The translations under genes and the position numbers were made by a program. The notes beneath the pieces are model-generated. The model did no database searches. It saw only the letters and a list, made by a program, of their open reading frames with translations, and had not been told where the DNA came from. A stretch of DNA of 64,000 bases from contig JAFTQC010000062.1 in NCBI GenBank assembly GCA_017462965.1, positions 62,001-126,000 on the forward strand. The letters are read 5' to 3'. Positions 1-11,415 of the stretch are shown here, in pieces. Each line of letters opens with the position of its first letter. Positions within the stretch are counted from its first letter, which is position 1. The stretch comes from Clostridia bacterium (GTDB lineage Bacteria; Bacillota; Clostridia; TANB77; UBA1234).

Positions 1-61
1 CTTGCAATTATAAGTTTGTTAATAATTTAAATTGTGGGAACATATATTTAAACAAAGGAAG

Positions 62-1274
62 ATGGAGGTGATAAATATAGTTAAGAATAATGTGGTAAGG
101 TCACAGTCTGAAAAGCCTAAAAATGAAGGTGTAAGAAGAGAAATGGCCATGACTAAAACAAATAATTCTTTAGCTAAACGCAAGAAGAAACCAATAGATT
201 TGGGACTTTTAATAACTATATTTATACTGTTATCATTAGGTCTGATAATTGTTTTAAGTGCTAGTGCGCCAAGCGCTTTATCTACATATGGAGATAGTTA
301 TTATTTCTTTAAGCGACAGCTTATATCGGCGGTGATTGGTATCGGCGCGATGTTTGTGTTTTCTTTTGTTGATTATAGGATATATAAAGGGAAACTTGCG
401 AATATAGCTATAGTTGTTTCAATCATATTACTTGCACTTGTTTTAGTTCCGCGGTGTAGGTATTACAATAAAAGGATCGACAAGATGGATAAATTTAGGG
501 TTTCAATTCCAGCCATCAGAAATTATGAAGATTGCGTTAATTATATTTTTGGCTGATAGATTTTCTAGAGATCCAAAGAAGAATAAACAATTTATAAAAG
601 GAATATGTCCACAGCTTGTAGTTGTGGGAATAATAGCTCTTTTATTATATAAAGAGCCACACTATAGTGCACTTGGAATAACATGCATGGTTGCTGCTAT
701 AATGATATTTACAGCGGGTATGAAGTTAAGTCAAATTTTAGCGATAGGACCACCAGTTTTAGCTGTTGGAATATATTATTTGTTACAGGAACCATATAGA
801 GTAAAAAGACTTCAATATGTATTTAAACCATGGGAAGATATGCTAGATTCAGGTTGGCAAGCAATGCAATCGTTATATGCAATTGGTACTGGAGGTTTAT
901 TTGGCGTAGGCCTTGGAAATAGTACACAAAAGTATATGTACATACCTGAACCACATAATGACTTTATATTTTCAATATGGGCTGAGGAGACAGGGTTTGT
1001 AGGTGTTATGCTAGTTTGCGTATTATTCGCAATTTTAATATGGAGAGGAATTACAATAGCAATCAAGGCGCCAGATATGTTTGGGACATTAACAGCGATT
1101 GGAATTACCTCATTGATAGCAGTTCAAGTCATACTAAATATAGCAATAGTTTCGGCGACATTCCCTGTAACAGGAATTCCACTACCATTCTTTAGTTATG
1201 GTGGAACAGCATTAGTTATTTTGCTTGCATCATGTGGAGTATTAATGAATATATCTAGAAATGGAACTAAATAA
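62..1274 (+). pseudogene. ftsW: Cell division protein FtsW (lipid II polymerase), split by a +1 frameshift
   Basis: A SEDS-family glycosyltransferase that polymerises septal peptidoglycan from lipid II in the inner membrane. The N-terminal part (frame of base 62) has a basic cytoplasmic tail and the first transmembrane helices, and reads normally to LVLVP near 449. The frame then garbles. Starting at 453 the +1 frame resumes GVGITIKGSTRW and continues through QPSEIMKIA, the periplasmic GVGLGNSTQKYMYIPEPHNDF motif region and the C-terminal PFFSYGG signature. One extra base near 450-453 explains the break. The joined protein would be about 400 residues, normal for FtsW; the PEPHNDF motif favours FtsW/SpoVE over RodA. 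The start is uncertain: ATG at 62, or 143/149. No mur or mra genes are next to it. An essential gene broken by one base may be a sequence error. Confidence 0.85.
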
Positions 1275-1283
1275 AGATTTTTG

Positions 1284-1352
1284 AAAATTGGGGACGGGGC
1301 TTAGGAAGGAGCTTTCAGCAAAAAAGGAAGCGGCCCAATTTCCCCAATTTTT
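1284..1352. repeat. Imperfect inverted repeat between ftsW and dxs
   Basis: An outer stem of 11 bases (1284-1294, AAAATTGGGGA) pairs with 1341-1351 and encloses a GGGGACGGGGC segment. It sits between convergent genes, so it can act as a two-way terminator. Its AATTGGGGACGG edge resembles the outer arms of the palindromes at 47273-47449 and 60969-61066, so it is probably a decayed member of the same family. Confidence 0.6.
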
Positions 1353-3313
1353 TATTTTGAGTTTAAATAGTCTTTAACTATTTTTTCTGGATTCATTCCG
1401 AATTCTTTTTCGATTTCTTTTGTTGATCCATGCTTTATGAAAGCATCTGGATATGAATAAAACTTCATATATTTTAACTCTTTATTAAGTATTAGATTTT
1501 TAATTGCTGTGGCAAGACCACCAGTTGAAATATTATCTTCGATACATATTAATTTTTGGGTTTTTGTGATTGAAGATAAGATTGTAGTTTTATCAAGTGG
1601 TTTTAAAAATCTACAGTTAATTACTTCAGCATTTATTTTTTTGTTATTTAATAATTTTGCAATTTCTAGAGCTGTTTTTACAGTTTTTCCGTATCCAATG
1701 ATTGTCACATCTTTTCCTTCTTTTAAAATCTCTGCTTTAAAAGAATCGATAGGAAGGTCTTTTGGAGAAGCGTTGAATTCTGACGTTGTAATTTCAATAG
1801 TCGTTCTACCGTTTGATTTTAAAGTTTTCTTCTTTTTAGTACTTTTTCCTAAAGTATTATCTTTTTTTACTGAAAGAACGATGTCATCTGCATACGAATC
1901 ACGAGGATATCTAATGGCAACTGGTCCACTGTGTTTTATTGCAAACTTCATCATTTCAGTGAATTCATTTCCATCTTTTGGTGCCATTATAAGTAAATTT
2001 GGAATGTGTGAAAGGTAAGATAAATCATAAATTCCGTGATGTGTTTCTCCATCAGCACCAACGATTCCAGCACGGTCAATAGCAAAAATCACATGAGCTT
2101 TTTGAAGTGCAACATCATGGATAATTTGATCATACGCTCTTTGTAAAAATGTTGAATACACAGCAAATACAGGGATGTATCCTTGTGATGCAAGACCGGC
2201 AGCGAAAGTTACAGCGTGTTCTTCAGCAATTCCAACGTCAAAAAATCTATCAGGAAAATTTTCGCTAAATTTTTGAAGACCAGTTCCTTTAGTCATAGCA
2301 GCAGAAATTGCAACGATTTTATCATTTTCTTTAGCAAGTTCCACAAGTTCATTTCCAAATTTTTTTGAATATGACATAGATGACGATGAATTTACTTTTC
2401 CAGATTCTTTGTCGAATTCGCTGATACCGTGGAAAATATCAGGATTTTTTTCAGCAGGTTCAAATCCTTTACCTTTTTTGGTAACAATATGAATAAGTAC
2501 TGGTTTTTTTACAGTTTTTGCACGATTTAAAACTCTTATTAAATCATCAATATCATGTCCATCAATTGGTCCAAGATAAGAAAAACCAAATTGTTCGAAC
2601 ATAACACTATTAGGCAAAATTAAATGTCTAAATCCATCTTTGATATTTTCTAATAATCTAATTAAAAACTTTCCGAAGATAGGTAAGTGTTTTAATATTG
2701 CTCTTACAGTGTTTTTGCCACATGTATATAAGCTATTTGAACGAATACTTGTAAGATATGATGACAAATTTCCAACGCTTGGAGAAATCGACATTTGATT
2801 GTCATTTAAAATAACGATTAAATTTGTATCCTCAATTTTAGCATTATTAAGACCCTCAAAGGCTAGACCACCAGTTAAAGCTCCATCACCAATAACGGCA
2901 ATTGTATAATCATTTTTGCCAGCAAGTTTATTTGCTGTAGCAACGCCGAGTGCAGACGAGATAGAAGTACTACTGTGACCGGTATTAAAAATATCATGCT
3001 CGCTTTCGCGAGTCTTTGGAAATCCGCTAATACCATTAAGTTTTCTCAAAGTATCAAACTTATCTTTTCTACCAGTTAAAATCTTGTGAACATAGCATTG
3101 ATGCCCAACATCGTAAATGATTTTGTCATTTGGCGAATCAAAAACATGATGAAGTGCAAGCGTAAGCTCTACTACACCAAGGTTTGGAGACAAATGTCCC
3201 CCTGTTTTAGAAACATTATCTATAAGAAACTTCCTGATATCCTCAGCAAGCTCTGGTAGGTCTTTTTTATTTAATTTCTTGAAATCATCTAAATTGTTAA
3301 TTTTTTCTAGCAT
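1352..3313 (-). CDS. dxs: 1-deoxy-D-xylulose-5-phosphate synthase
   Basis: Condenses pyruvate and glyceraldehyde 3-phosphate with thiamine diphosphate, the first step of the MEP isoprenoid pathway; it also feeds thiamine and pyridoxal synthesis. About 653 residues. Seen: GGHLSPNLGVVELT near the N-terminus, DVGHQCYVHKILTGR, the TPP-binding GDGALTGG and partner NDNQMSISPSVG, the transketolase motif GIAEEHAV, and DRAGIVGADGETHHG. The start at 3313 is chosen because GGTGAT lies just upstream and the protein then begins MLEKINNLDDFKK; earlier in-frame ATGs lie in the promoter. A lysine/serine-rich insertion of about 30 residues separates the YPRD motif (about 1900) from the C-terminal domain (about 1745). 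It stands alone, without ispA, xseB or tlyA. Confidence 0.95.
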   Translation of the reverse strand: MLEKINNLDDFKKLNKKDLPELAEDIRKFLIDNVSKTGGHLSPNLGVVELTLALHHVFDSPNDKIIYDVGHQCYVHKILTGRKDKFDTLRKLNGISGFPKTRESEHDIFNTGHSSTSISSALGVATANKLAGKNDYTIAVIGDGALTGGLAFEGLNNAKIEDTNLIVILNDNQMSISPSVGNLSSYLTSIRSNSLYTCGKNTVRAILKHLPIFGKFLIRLLENIKDGFRHLILPNSVMFEQFGFSYLGPIDGHDIDDLIRVLNRAKTVKKPVLIHIVTKKGKGFEPAEKNPDIFHGISEFDKESGKVNSSSSMSYSKKFGNELVELAKENDKIVAISAAMTKGTGLQKFSENFPDRFFDVGIAEEHAVTFAAGLASQGYIPVFAVYSTFLQRAYDQIIHDVALQKAHVIFAIDRAGIVGADGETHHGIYDLSYLSHIPNLLIMAPKDGNEFTEMMKFAIKHSGPVAIRYPRDSYADDIVLSVKKDNTLGKSTKKKKTLKSNGRTTIEITTSEFNASPKDLPIDSFKAEILKEGKDVTIIGYGKTVKTALEIAKLLNNKKINAEVINCRFLKPLDKTTILSSITKTQKLICIEDNISTGGLATAIKNLILNKELKYMKFYSYPDAFIKHGSTKEIEKEFGMNPEKIVKDYLNSK

Positions 3314-3329
3314 AAATATCACCGCGCAC

Positions 3330-3358
3330 ATTATAGCACGAAAGTCGACATAATGCAA
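3330..3358 (-). promoter_or_regulatory. Promoter of dxs
   Basis: On the minus strand TTGCAT (3353-3358) is followed after 17 bases by TATAAT (3330-3335), 17 bases before the chosen start codon. Spacing and -10 are ideal for the housekeeping sigma factor. Confidence 0.75.
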
Positions 3359-3381
3359 CAACAAGAGCGCGCTTCCTTTCT

Positions 3382-3401
3382 CAAAAAGGGGCGTCCCTCT
3401 T
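3382..3401. repeat. Half-copy of the palindromic intergenic repeat
   Basis: AAAAAGGGGCGTCCCTCTTG is identical to the right arm of the palindromes at 7054-7150 and 37872-37934, but the matching left arm is missing. It lies in the divergent dxs/dnaE promoter region. Confidence 0.65.
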
Positions 3402-3406
3402 GTTAG

Positions 3407-3435
3407 TTGAATTTAGTTGATAGATAATATATAAT
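3407..3435 (+). promoter_or_regulatory. Promoter of dnaE
   Basis: TTGAAT (3407-3412), a 17-base spacer and TATAAT (3430-3435), 18 bases before the start codon. It lies directly beside the repeat half-copy and is divergent from the dxs promoter. Confidence 0.7.
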
Positions 3436-3452
3436 TCCGGTGGGTGATGATT

Positions 3453-6400
3453 ATGGGACGTGATTTTGTGCATCTTCATGTGCATACGGAATATAGTTTG
3501 CTTGATGGTGCTAATAGAATAAAAGATTTGGTTAAAAGAGTTAAAGAGCTTGGAATGAAGGCTGTTGCGATAACGGATCATGGCGTTATGTATGGTGCCA
3601 TTGAATTTTATAAAGAATGTAAGAAGAATGATATTAAACCGATTATTGGTTGTGAAATGTATGTTGCACCAAGAACTAGATTTGATAAAGAAGCTAATGT
3701 TGATGAAAGACCGGGGCATCTTATTTTGCTTGCTAAGGATAATGAAGGGTATCAAAATCTTATAAAGCTTGTCTCGATTGCTTTTACAGAAGGTTTTTAT
3801 TATAAACCGAGAATTGATATTGAAGTTTTAAGAAAGTATAGTAAGGGACTAGTTTGTAGTAGTGCTTGTTTGGCTGGTTTTATTAATAGGGCTCTTCTTG
3901 CTGATGATTATGAAAAAGCAAAGCAAATAGCACTTGAATATATTGATATATTTGGAAAAGAAGATTTCTATATAGAACTTCAACATAATGGAATTAATGA
4001 GCAAGTTGTTGCAAATCAAAGACTTATTAAGCTTGCAAGAGAGCTTGGCGTTAAAATGATAGCTACAAATGATGCGCATTATCTAAAAAGAGAAGATGCT
4101 GCAAGTCATGATGTTCTACTTTGTATCCAAACAGGTAAGAAGGTCAGCGATACAGATAGAATGCGTATGGGTTCAGAGGAGTTTTACATAAAGTCGCCAG
4201 AAGAAGTTGCTGAGAATTTTAAAAACTTGCCAGAACTTTTGGATAATACGGTTGAGATTGCGAATAAATGTAACGTGGAATTTGAATTTGGACATACAGT
4301 ATTACCTAATTTTGATACACCTTATAATGAAGAACATGCAATATACTTGAAAAAACTGGCGTATCAAGGTTTGATAAATAGATATTTTAATGATAAAAAA
4401 GGACTTTTTGAGTTCAAAGATGTAGAAGGTCAAAGCAAAGTTATGTCTGATGAAGAATTAATTAAAATTCAAAACTTTGCAAAGGCTGAGAATAACGAGC
4501 TCTATGAGCGTATGGAATATGAGCTTGGTGTTGTAAATAAGATGGGATATACAGACTATTATTTGATAGTTTGGGATTTTATAAAATATGCAAAAGATTC
4601 TGATATTCCGGTCGGACCTGGAAGAGGTTCTGGCGCAGGTAGTTTAGCTGCATATTGTATTGAGATAACAGATATAGATCCGATAAAATATAGCTTGATT
4701 TTCGAAAGATTTTTAAATCCTGAAAGAGTTAGTATGCCTGACTTTGACATCGATTTCTGTTATGAAAGAAGAGGGGAAGTAATTGATTATGTTTGTAGAA
4801 AATATGGTGAAGATCATGTTGCACAGATTATAACGTTTGGAACCTTAGCGGCAAGAGGAGTTATACGAGATGTTGCCAGAGTTTTAAATGTTCCATATAG
4901 TAAAGCAGACATAATTTCGAAAAATGTTCCGATGGAACTTCATATGACGCTAGATAAGGCGCTAGAAATGAATCCAGAACTTAAGAAAATGTATGAAGAA
5001 GAGCCGGATGTAAGAGAAATTATAGATATTTCAAGAAGATTAGAAGGCTTGCCACGACATGCATCAACCCATGCTGCAGGTGTTGTAATAACAAAAAATC
5101 CGGTTGATTCATATGTTCCACTTTACAAAAGTGATAGCATAATTTCGACACAATATACGATGACAATTCTTGAGGAATTAGGTCTTCTAAAAATGGACTT
5201 TTTGGGACTTAGAACGCTTACGGTTATCAAAGATGCTGTAGAATTAGTAAAGAAAAATAGGAATATAGATGTAAAATATGATAGTGGAATGAATGATCCT
5301 AAAGTATATAAGCTTTGGTGGGAAGGTAATTCAAGTGGTATCTTCCAGTTTGAAAGTGGTGGAATGACTTCATTTATGAAGGAATTAAAACCGGACTGTC
5401 TGGAAGATTTGATCGCGGGAGTTTCACTTTATCGTCCGGGTCCAATGGATCAAATACCAAGGTATATAAAAGGAAAAAACAATCCAGCAGAGACAGAATA
5501 TACTCATCCGATACTTGAGCCAATTTTAAATGTTTCATATGGATGTATGGTATATCAAGAACAAGTAATGCAGATAGTTCAAAATGTTGCAGGATATTCA
5601 CTTGGAAGAGCTGACTTGGTTCGTCGTGCAATGGGAAAAAAGAAACTTGATGTAATGGCAGAAGAAAGAAAAAATTTCATTTATGGTTTAATTGATGAAG
5701 AGGGAAATGTAAAAATTCCAGGTGCAATTCGAAATGGAGTAGATGAAAAATCAGCCAATAAGATATTTGACGAAATGGCAGAGTTTGCAAAGTATGCATT
5801 TAATAAATCGCATGCAGCATGTTATGCGGTTGTATCATATAGAACTGCTTATTTAAAAGCATATTATCCAACAGAATTTTTTGCGGCACTTCTAAATAGT
5901 TTTCTAACTACACAAACCAAAATAACTACATACATAAATGAATGTAAAAAAATGAACATAGAAGTTTTAAGACCGGATATAAATAAGAGTTTCAGTAAAT
6001 TTACAGTTGAAGGAAATAAAATAATATTTGGACTTGCAGCAATAAAAAATGTTGGTGAAGCGGCAATCGAGTCAATAACAAATGATAGAGAAAAAAATGG
6101 ACCTTTTGAAGATTTTATAGATTTTTGCAAACGTGTTGAATCGGAAGATGTAAATAGAAAATGTATTGAAAGTTTAATAAAAGCTGGTGTGTTCGATTCT
6201 TTAGAAGCAAATAGAAATACGCTTTTGTCGTCATTTGAAGATATATTAGACACAATTTCTGCAGATAAAAAAAGAGCCTTGTCAGGTCAAATGAATATGT
6301 TCGAAATGTCTGAAAGCGTTGCATCAAAAGAAGAGTTATATCAAATGAGACCAATGAAAGAGTTGCCTAAAAAAGAAATTTTGTTAATGGAAAAAGAAAT

Positions 6401-7037
6401 GTTAGGCTTATATGTTTCGGGGCATCCACTTGATAACTACATTTCATATATTGAAAAATATTCTACAATCAAAAGTTCAGATTTAGCGGTTGAAGAAATG
6501 GATGAAGTAACTGCGCAAAATATTCAAGCTTTGGATGGAAAAGAAGTGAAAATTTTTGGAATCATATCGGAAGTTCGAACGAAGATAACGAAAAATAATG
6601 AAATAATGGCGTTTGTTACCTTAGAAGATTTAGAAGGAAGTTTGAATTTAATAGTATTTCCCAAAACGTATGTGCAGTACAGAAGTGAAGTTTATGAAGA
6701 TAACATTGTTCAAATATCAGGAAGAATAAGTGTTAAAGAAGATGAAATAACAATAGTTGCATTAAGAATAGCAAATTTTGAAGCTCATAATTATGAGCTA
6801 ATGACGGCACTTGGTGATAAAAATAAAATGATTCAAATAGATATACCAAAAGATAAAAATGAATATGAGCTTCAAGAACTTAGAAATTTTATAAAAGAAA
6901 TAAGCAATCAAAAAGGTACTATAAATGTAGAAATTCGAAATAATGGTGCATCGAAAATTTTACCAATGTACATTGATGAAAAGGTATATGAGATATTAAA
7001 AAATAAAGTTGGAGACGAAAATATTAGAATTTTGTAA
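3453..7037 (+). CDS. dnaE: DNA polymerase III subunit alpha, DnaE type
   Basis: Catalytic subunit of a replicative C-family DNA polymerase, 1194 residues. The order is an N-terminal PHP domain (HLHVHTEYS, His 7, 9 and 11; DHGVMYGAIEFY), the polymerase core with PGRGSGAGS near residue 389 and the catalytic aspartates in PDFDIDF near 429, a helix-hairpin-helix region, and an OB fold near 1030 (VKIFGIISEV). This is DnaE rather than PolC because the PHP domain is N-terminal and not split by an exonuclease. The start at 3453 is chosen because GGTGGG lies 8 bases upstream; GTG 3444 and ATG 3447 overlap that site. In Bacillota DnaE usually works beside PolC, which is not in this window. Confidence 0.96.
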   Translation: MGRDFVHLHVHTEYSLLDGANRIKDLVKRVKELGMKAVAITDHGVMYGAIEFYKECKKNDIKPIIGCEMYVAPRTRFDKEANVDERPGHLILLAKDNEGYQNLIKLVSIAFTEGFYYKPRIDIEVLRKYSKGLVCSSACLAGFINRALLADDYEKAKQIALEYIDIFGKEDFYIELQHNGINEQVVANQRLIKLARELGVKMIATNDAHYLKREDAASHDVLLCIQTGKKVSDTDRMRMGSEEFYIKSPEEVAENFKNLPELLDNTVEIANKCNVEFEFGHTVLPNFDTPYNEEHAIYLKKLAYQGLINRYFNDKKGLFEFKDVEGQSKVMSDEELIKIQNFAKAENNELYERMEYELGVVNKMGYTDYYLIVWDFIKYAKDSDIPVGPGRGSGAGSLAAYCIEITDIDPIKYSLIFERFLNPERVSMPDFDIDFCYERRGEVIDYVCRKYGEDHVAQIITFGTLAARGVIRDVARVLNVPYSKADIISKNVPMELHMTLDKALEMNPELKKMYEEEPDVREIIDISRRLEGLPRHASTHAAGVVITKNPVDSYVPLYKSDSIISTQYTMTILEELGLLKMDFLGLRTLTVIKDAVELVKKNRNIDVKYDSGMNDPKVYKLWWEGNSSGIFQFESGGMTSFMKELKPDCLEDLIAGVSLYRPGPMDQIPRYIKGKNNPAETEYTHPILEPILNVSYGCMVYQEQVMQIVQNVAGYSLGRADLVRRAMGKKKLDVMAEERKNFIYGLIDEEGNVKIPGAIRNGVDEKSANKIFDEMAEFAKYAFNKSHAACYAVVSYRTAYLKAYYPTEFFAALLNSFLTTQTKITTYINECKKMNIEVLRPDINKSFSKFTVEGNKIIFGLAAIKNVGEAAIESITNDREKNGPFEDFIDFCKRVESEDVNRKCIESLIKAGVFDSLEANRNTLLSSFEDILDTISADKKRALSGQMNMFEMSESVASKEELYQMRPMKELPKKEILLMEKEMLGLYVSGHPLDNYISYIEKYSTIKSSDLAVEEMDEVTAQNIQALDGKEVKIFGIISEVRTKITKNNEIMAFVTLEDLEGSLNLIVFPKTYVQYRSEVYEDNIVQISGRISVKEDEITIVALRIANFEAHNYELMTALGDKNKMIQIDIPKDKNEYELQELRNFIKEISNQKGTINVEIRNNGASKILPMYIDEKVYEILKNKVGDENIRIL

Positions 7038-7053
7038 ATTGAGATTTGAGCAA

Positions 7054-7150
7054 GGAGTTTTCTCAAGAGGTTCTCAAGAGGGACGCCCCTTTTTGTGAAA
7101 TTTTTTCACAAAAAGGGGCGTCCCTCTTGAGAACCTCTTGAAAACTTCCG
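7054..7150. repeat. Long near-perfect palindrome downstream of dnaE
   Basis: Arms of about 45 bases meet at a short T-rich loop near 7101-7105. The core GAGGGACGCCCCTTTTTGTG pairs with its complement at about 7106-7125, and the arms differ only by a small slip near their outer ends (GGAGTTTTC versus GGAAGTTTTC). It has no terminal U tract like a normal terminator. The core matches the palindrome at 37872-37934 base for base over more than 20 positions. Confidence 0.9.
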
Positions 7151-7227
7151 TTACAATTTACAATTGTTTTTTTCTCGATGACAAAGTATAATAAGATGTA
7201 GAACATAAATTGAAGAGGAGGATTTGA

Positions 7228-9303
7228 ATGAACGACGAAAATTTAAATCAAATGAGTGGGATTAATGAAGCAGAAAGAAATGCACTTGTTTCAGAAGAAT
7301 CAAGTGTTACAGAAACAAGAGAGTCTATGCCAGAGGAACCAAAAGTTGAAGAAACAAGAAGACTTACACCAGAAGAGCCTACTAAAGAACCTGGTGGCGG
7401 CGGATTTTTAGTTGCCCTTCTTATTATTGCAATTATTGCATTGCTTGGAACATGTGTTTATGGTGTTTTTTATGGTAGTTCAAAAGGTGAAAAATTCATT
7501 GATATGGTGATGGATGATTATATTTTTGAGATGCCATTAGAAATGATTGAAGTTGGTAAGAATGATGGTAAGGTTACATCTGAAGTTTCTGTAGATGCAG
7601 CGACATTACTTAGTGCTGTAGGAGCAGATATTGAAAGTATTGATAAATTAATAGTTGTTACAGAACAAAATAAAAAAGGCGAAGATATGTCAGGAAAACT
7701 TTCTGTAAAAATAGATTCTTCTGAAATAGCTTCAATTGATTATGCAAAAACAGGAGACTTGGTTGGAATAAAAGTTCCTGATTTATTTGAAGAATATATA
7801 GTTGTGAGAAATGATAATTTGAAGGCCTTGGCTGAAAAATTTGGCGTTAGTGGTGAAGACTTAAATGCAATTCCTGATAAAATATCTGAAGAAGAATTAA
7901 TGAAAACATATTCTGAAACTTTGGAAGCTCAAAGTATTGATTCAAGAAAGTTAGAAAAAGTTTTAGAAAAATATAAAAAGCCTTTAATGAATGCTTTTGA
8001 AGATAATCTTACAAGTGAAAGAAATCAATTATTAACAATTAAAAATGAAGAGTTATCTTTTACAAAACATACTTTATCATTAACAGAAAAAGCTTTGTAT
8101 GAAGTTGCCAAAGATATGTTGGAAATTGCTAAAAATGATAAGGAGTTATATGAATTAATTAAAGAGCAAGAACTTGAAGATTTTGATTATGAAACTTTTG
8201 AAGAGTGGCAAAGTGATATTGTATATTCTTTAGAAAATGCAGATGAGACAATAGCAGATGCTAGTGATGAAACATTATGCGAGTTAAGTGTTTATGTAAA
8301 AGACGGAGACACATATGCTATTGAGTTGGTGTTTGTACAAGAAGAAATTTTAGCAAGACTTGCAGGTTTAAATGAAAAAAATAGTTCATACATAGAGCTT
8401 GCATTGGAATATACTACTTCTGATGATCAAAGCGTTAAGTTCATTTATGAAACAGAAAAAGATGCTGACCAATATGAGAGTGAATTTAAAGTAAGTGCGA
8501 AAGTTGATTCAATAGATATTAACATCGATATTTTAAAAGAAACTATAACTTATGAAAAAGATGCTTCATTAGAAAAAATAGAAGAATCAGATGCATTTGT
8601 ATTAAATGATGAAGATATGACAGATATCGAAAATAAATTGTTAGAAATCTTAGAAAAATCATCAACATATCTTGAAACGATTACTGGAAGATTACCAGCT
8701 GGATTAGTGGAGGAATTTAGTTCAACTGAAGAAGATTATCCAGATTATGACTATGATTATTCATATGATGACGAATTTGATTTTGATAGTGACTATGACT
8801 ATACAGAAGATTTCGAATTGAAAGTTGATCAAGTTTATGTTTTAGAGGATTCTAATGCTAAATATGAAAAAATTAAACTTAATGCAGCGAAAGCTGAAGT
8901 AATTGCACTTATGGGAGAACCTACTTTTGAGGATACTTATGAAGATGAAGAATATTATTATTGGAGTGATGAGTATTATAATGAACATTCAGTAGTAATA
9001 GAAAATGGTGTTGTGACTAGAAAAAGTCGTGACATAGATTCATCATCATATAATGGAATTCAATTATCATCAGAAATAGGAACAACAATTGCTGATTTGG
9101 ATGCTGTTATAGGTTCTGTTAAAGAAGATATGACGTTGGCGGAAGTAGAGGCAATACTTGGAAATAAATATATCGAAGTTGAAAAAGCTGTAGATGGTGA
9201 AACTGAATATGTTTGGTATGATGTTAATGAAAATAATGTTTCAATAATTTTTGATGAAAATAATGTTGTTGATTTTATTGGATTTGTTTGGGGATCATAC
9301 TAA
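7228..9303 (+). CDS. Membrane-anchored acidic protein with C-terminal BamE-like repeats
   Basis: A 691-residue protein of unknown function. A Glu/Pro-rich cytoplasmic N-terminus (about 1-55) is followed by a glycine stretch, one hydrophobic helix (about 60-82), and a long extracytoplasmic part. Residues about 502-531 form an Asp/Tyr/Glu-rich low-complexity tract. After it come two segments resembling SmpA/OmlA (BamE)-type folds, each with a K/T-x-A-E-V start, a G-P or G-N turn and a Tyr-Trp strand (about 545-600 and 630-690). GAGGAGG precedes ATG 7228 at good spacing. It is monocistronic, between the dnaE palindrome and groES. The domain reading rests on pattern only; a cell-surface or envelope-stress role is a guess. 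Confidence 0.75.
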   Translation: MNDENLNQMSGINEAERNALVSEESSVTETRESMPEEPKVEETRRLTPEEPTKEPGGGGFLVALLIIAIIALLGTCVYGVFYGSSKGEKFIDMVMDDYIFEMPLEMIEVGKNDGKVTSEVSVDAATLLSAVGADIESIDKLIVVTEQNKKGEDMSGKLSVKIDSSEIASIDYAKTGDLVGIKVPDLFEEYIVVRNDNLKALAEKFGVSGEDLNAIPDKISEEELMKTYSETLEAQSIDSRKLEKVLEKYKKPLMNAFEDNLTSERNQLLTIKNEELSFTKHTLSLTEKALYEVAKDMLEIAKNDKELYELIKEQELEDFDYETFEEWQSDIVYSLENADETIADASDETLCELSVYVKDGDTYAIELVFVQEEILARLAGLNEKNSSYIELALEYTTSDDQSVKFIYETEKDADQYESEFKVSAKVDSIDINIDILKETITYEKDASLEKIEESDAFVLNDEDMTDIENKLLEILEKSSTYLETITGRLPAGLVEEFSSTEEDYPDYDYDYSYDDEFDFDSDYDYTEDFELKVDQVYVLEDSNAKYEKIKLNAAKAEVIALMGEPTFEDTYEDEEYYYWSDEYYNEHSVVIENGVVTRKSRDIDSSSYNGIQLSSEIGTTIADLDAVIGSVKEDMTLAEVEAILGNKYIEVEKAVDGETEYVWYDVNENNVSIIFDENNVVDFIGFVWGSY

Positions 9304-9320
9304 AAAATATTTCTAACATA

Positions 9321-9349
9321 TTGACAAAAAAATTGCATAGTAATATTAT
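9321..9349 (+). promoter_or_regulatory. Promoter of groESL
   Basis: TTGACA (9321-9326), a 17-base spacer and TATTAT (9344-9349). The CIRCE operator begins 4 bases after the -10, so bound HrcA would overlap the transcription start. Confidence 0.85.
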
Positions 9350-9352
9350 GAA

Positions 9353-9686
<334 letters not shown>

Positions 9687-9710
9687 CATTTTTTAGGAGG
9701 TAAGTTTTAA

Positions 9711-11345
<1,635 letters not shown>

Positions 11346-11355
11346 AAGATAAAAT

Positions 11356-11407
11356 AAAAAAAGGACAAAGGGACGGGCCTTGAAGTCCCGTCCCTTTGTC
11401 CTTTTTT
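11356..11407. terminator. Bidirectional terminator built from a repeat-family palindrome
   Basis: AAAAAGGACAAAGGGACGGG pairs perfectly with its complement across the loop CCTTGAAGT. Poly-A before and poly-T after make it a terminator for groEL on one strand and for the stomatin gene on the other. The GGGACGGG core places it in the window's palindrome family. Confidence 0.85.
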
Positions 11408-11415
11408 ATTTTATA

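Noticed and set aside
812-1066. Minus-strand open frame inside ftsW
   Set aside because: It lacks a ribosome site and mirrors the codon pattern of the real gene on the other strand.
1509-2018. Long plus-strand open frame across dxs
   Set aside because: The minus-strand dxs motifs cover this region; the plus reading is hydrophobic shadow sequence with no ribosome site.
7054-7150. CRISPR-like array
   Set aside because: The repeats here and elsewhere are palindromic single units without regular spacers, and no cas gene is present.
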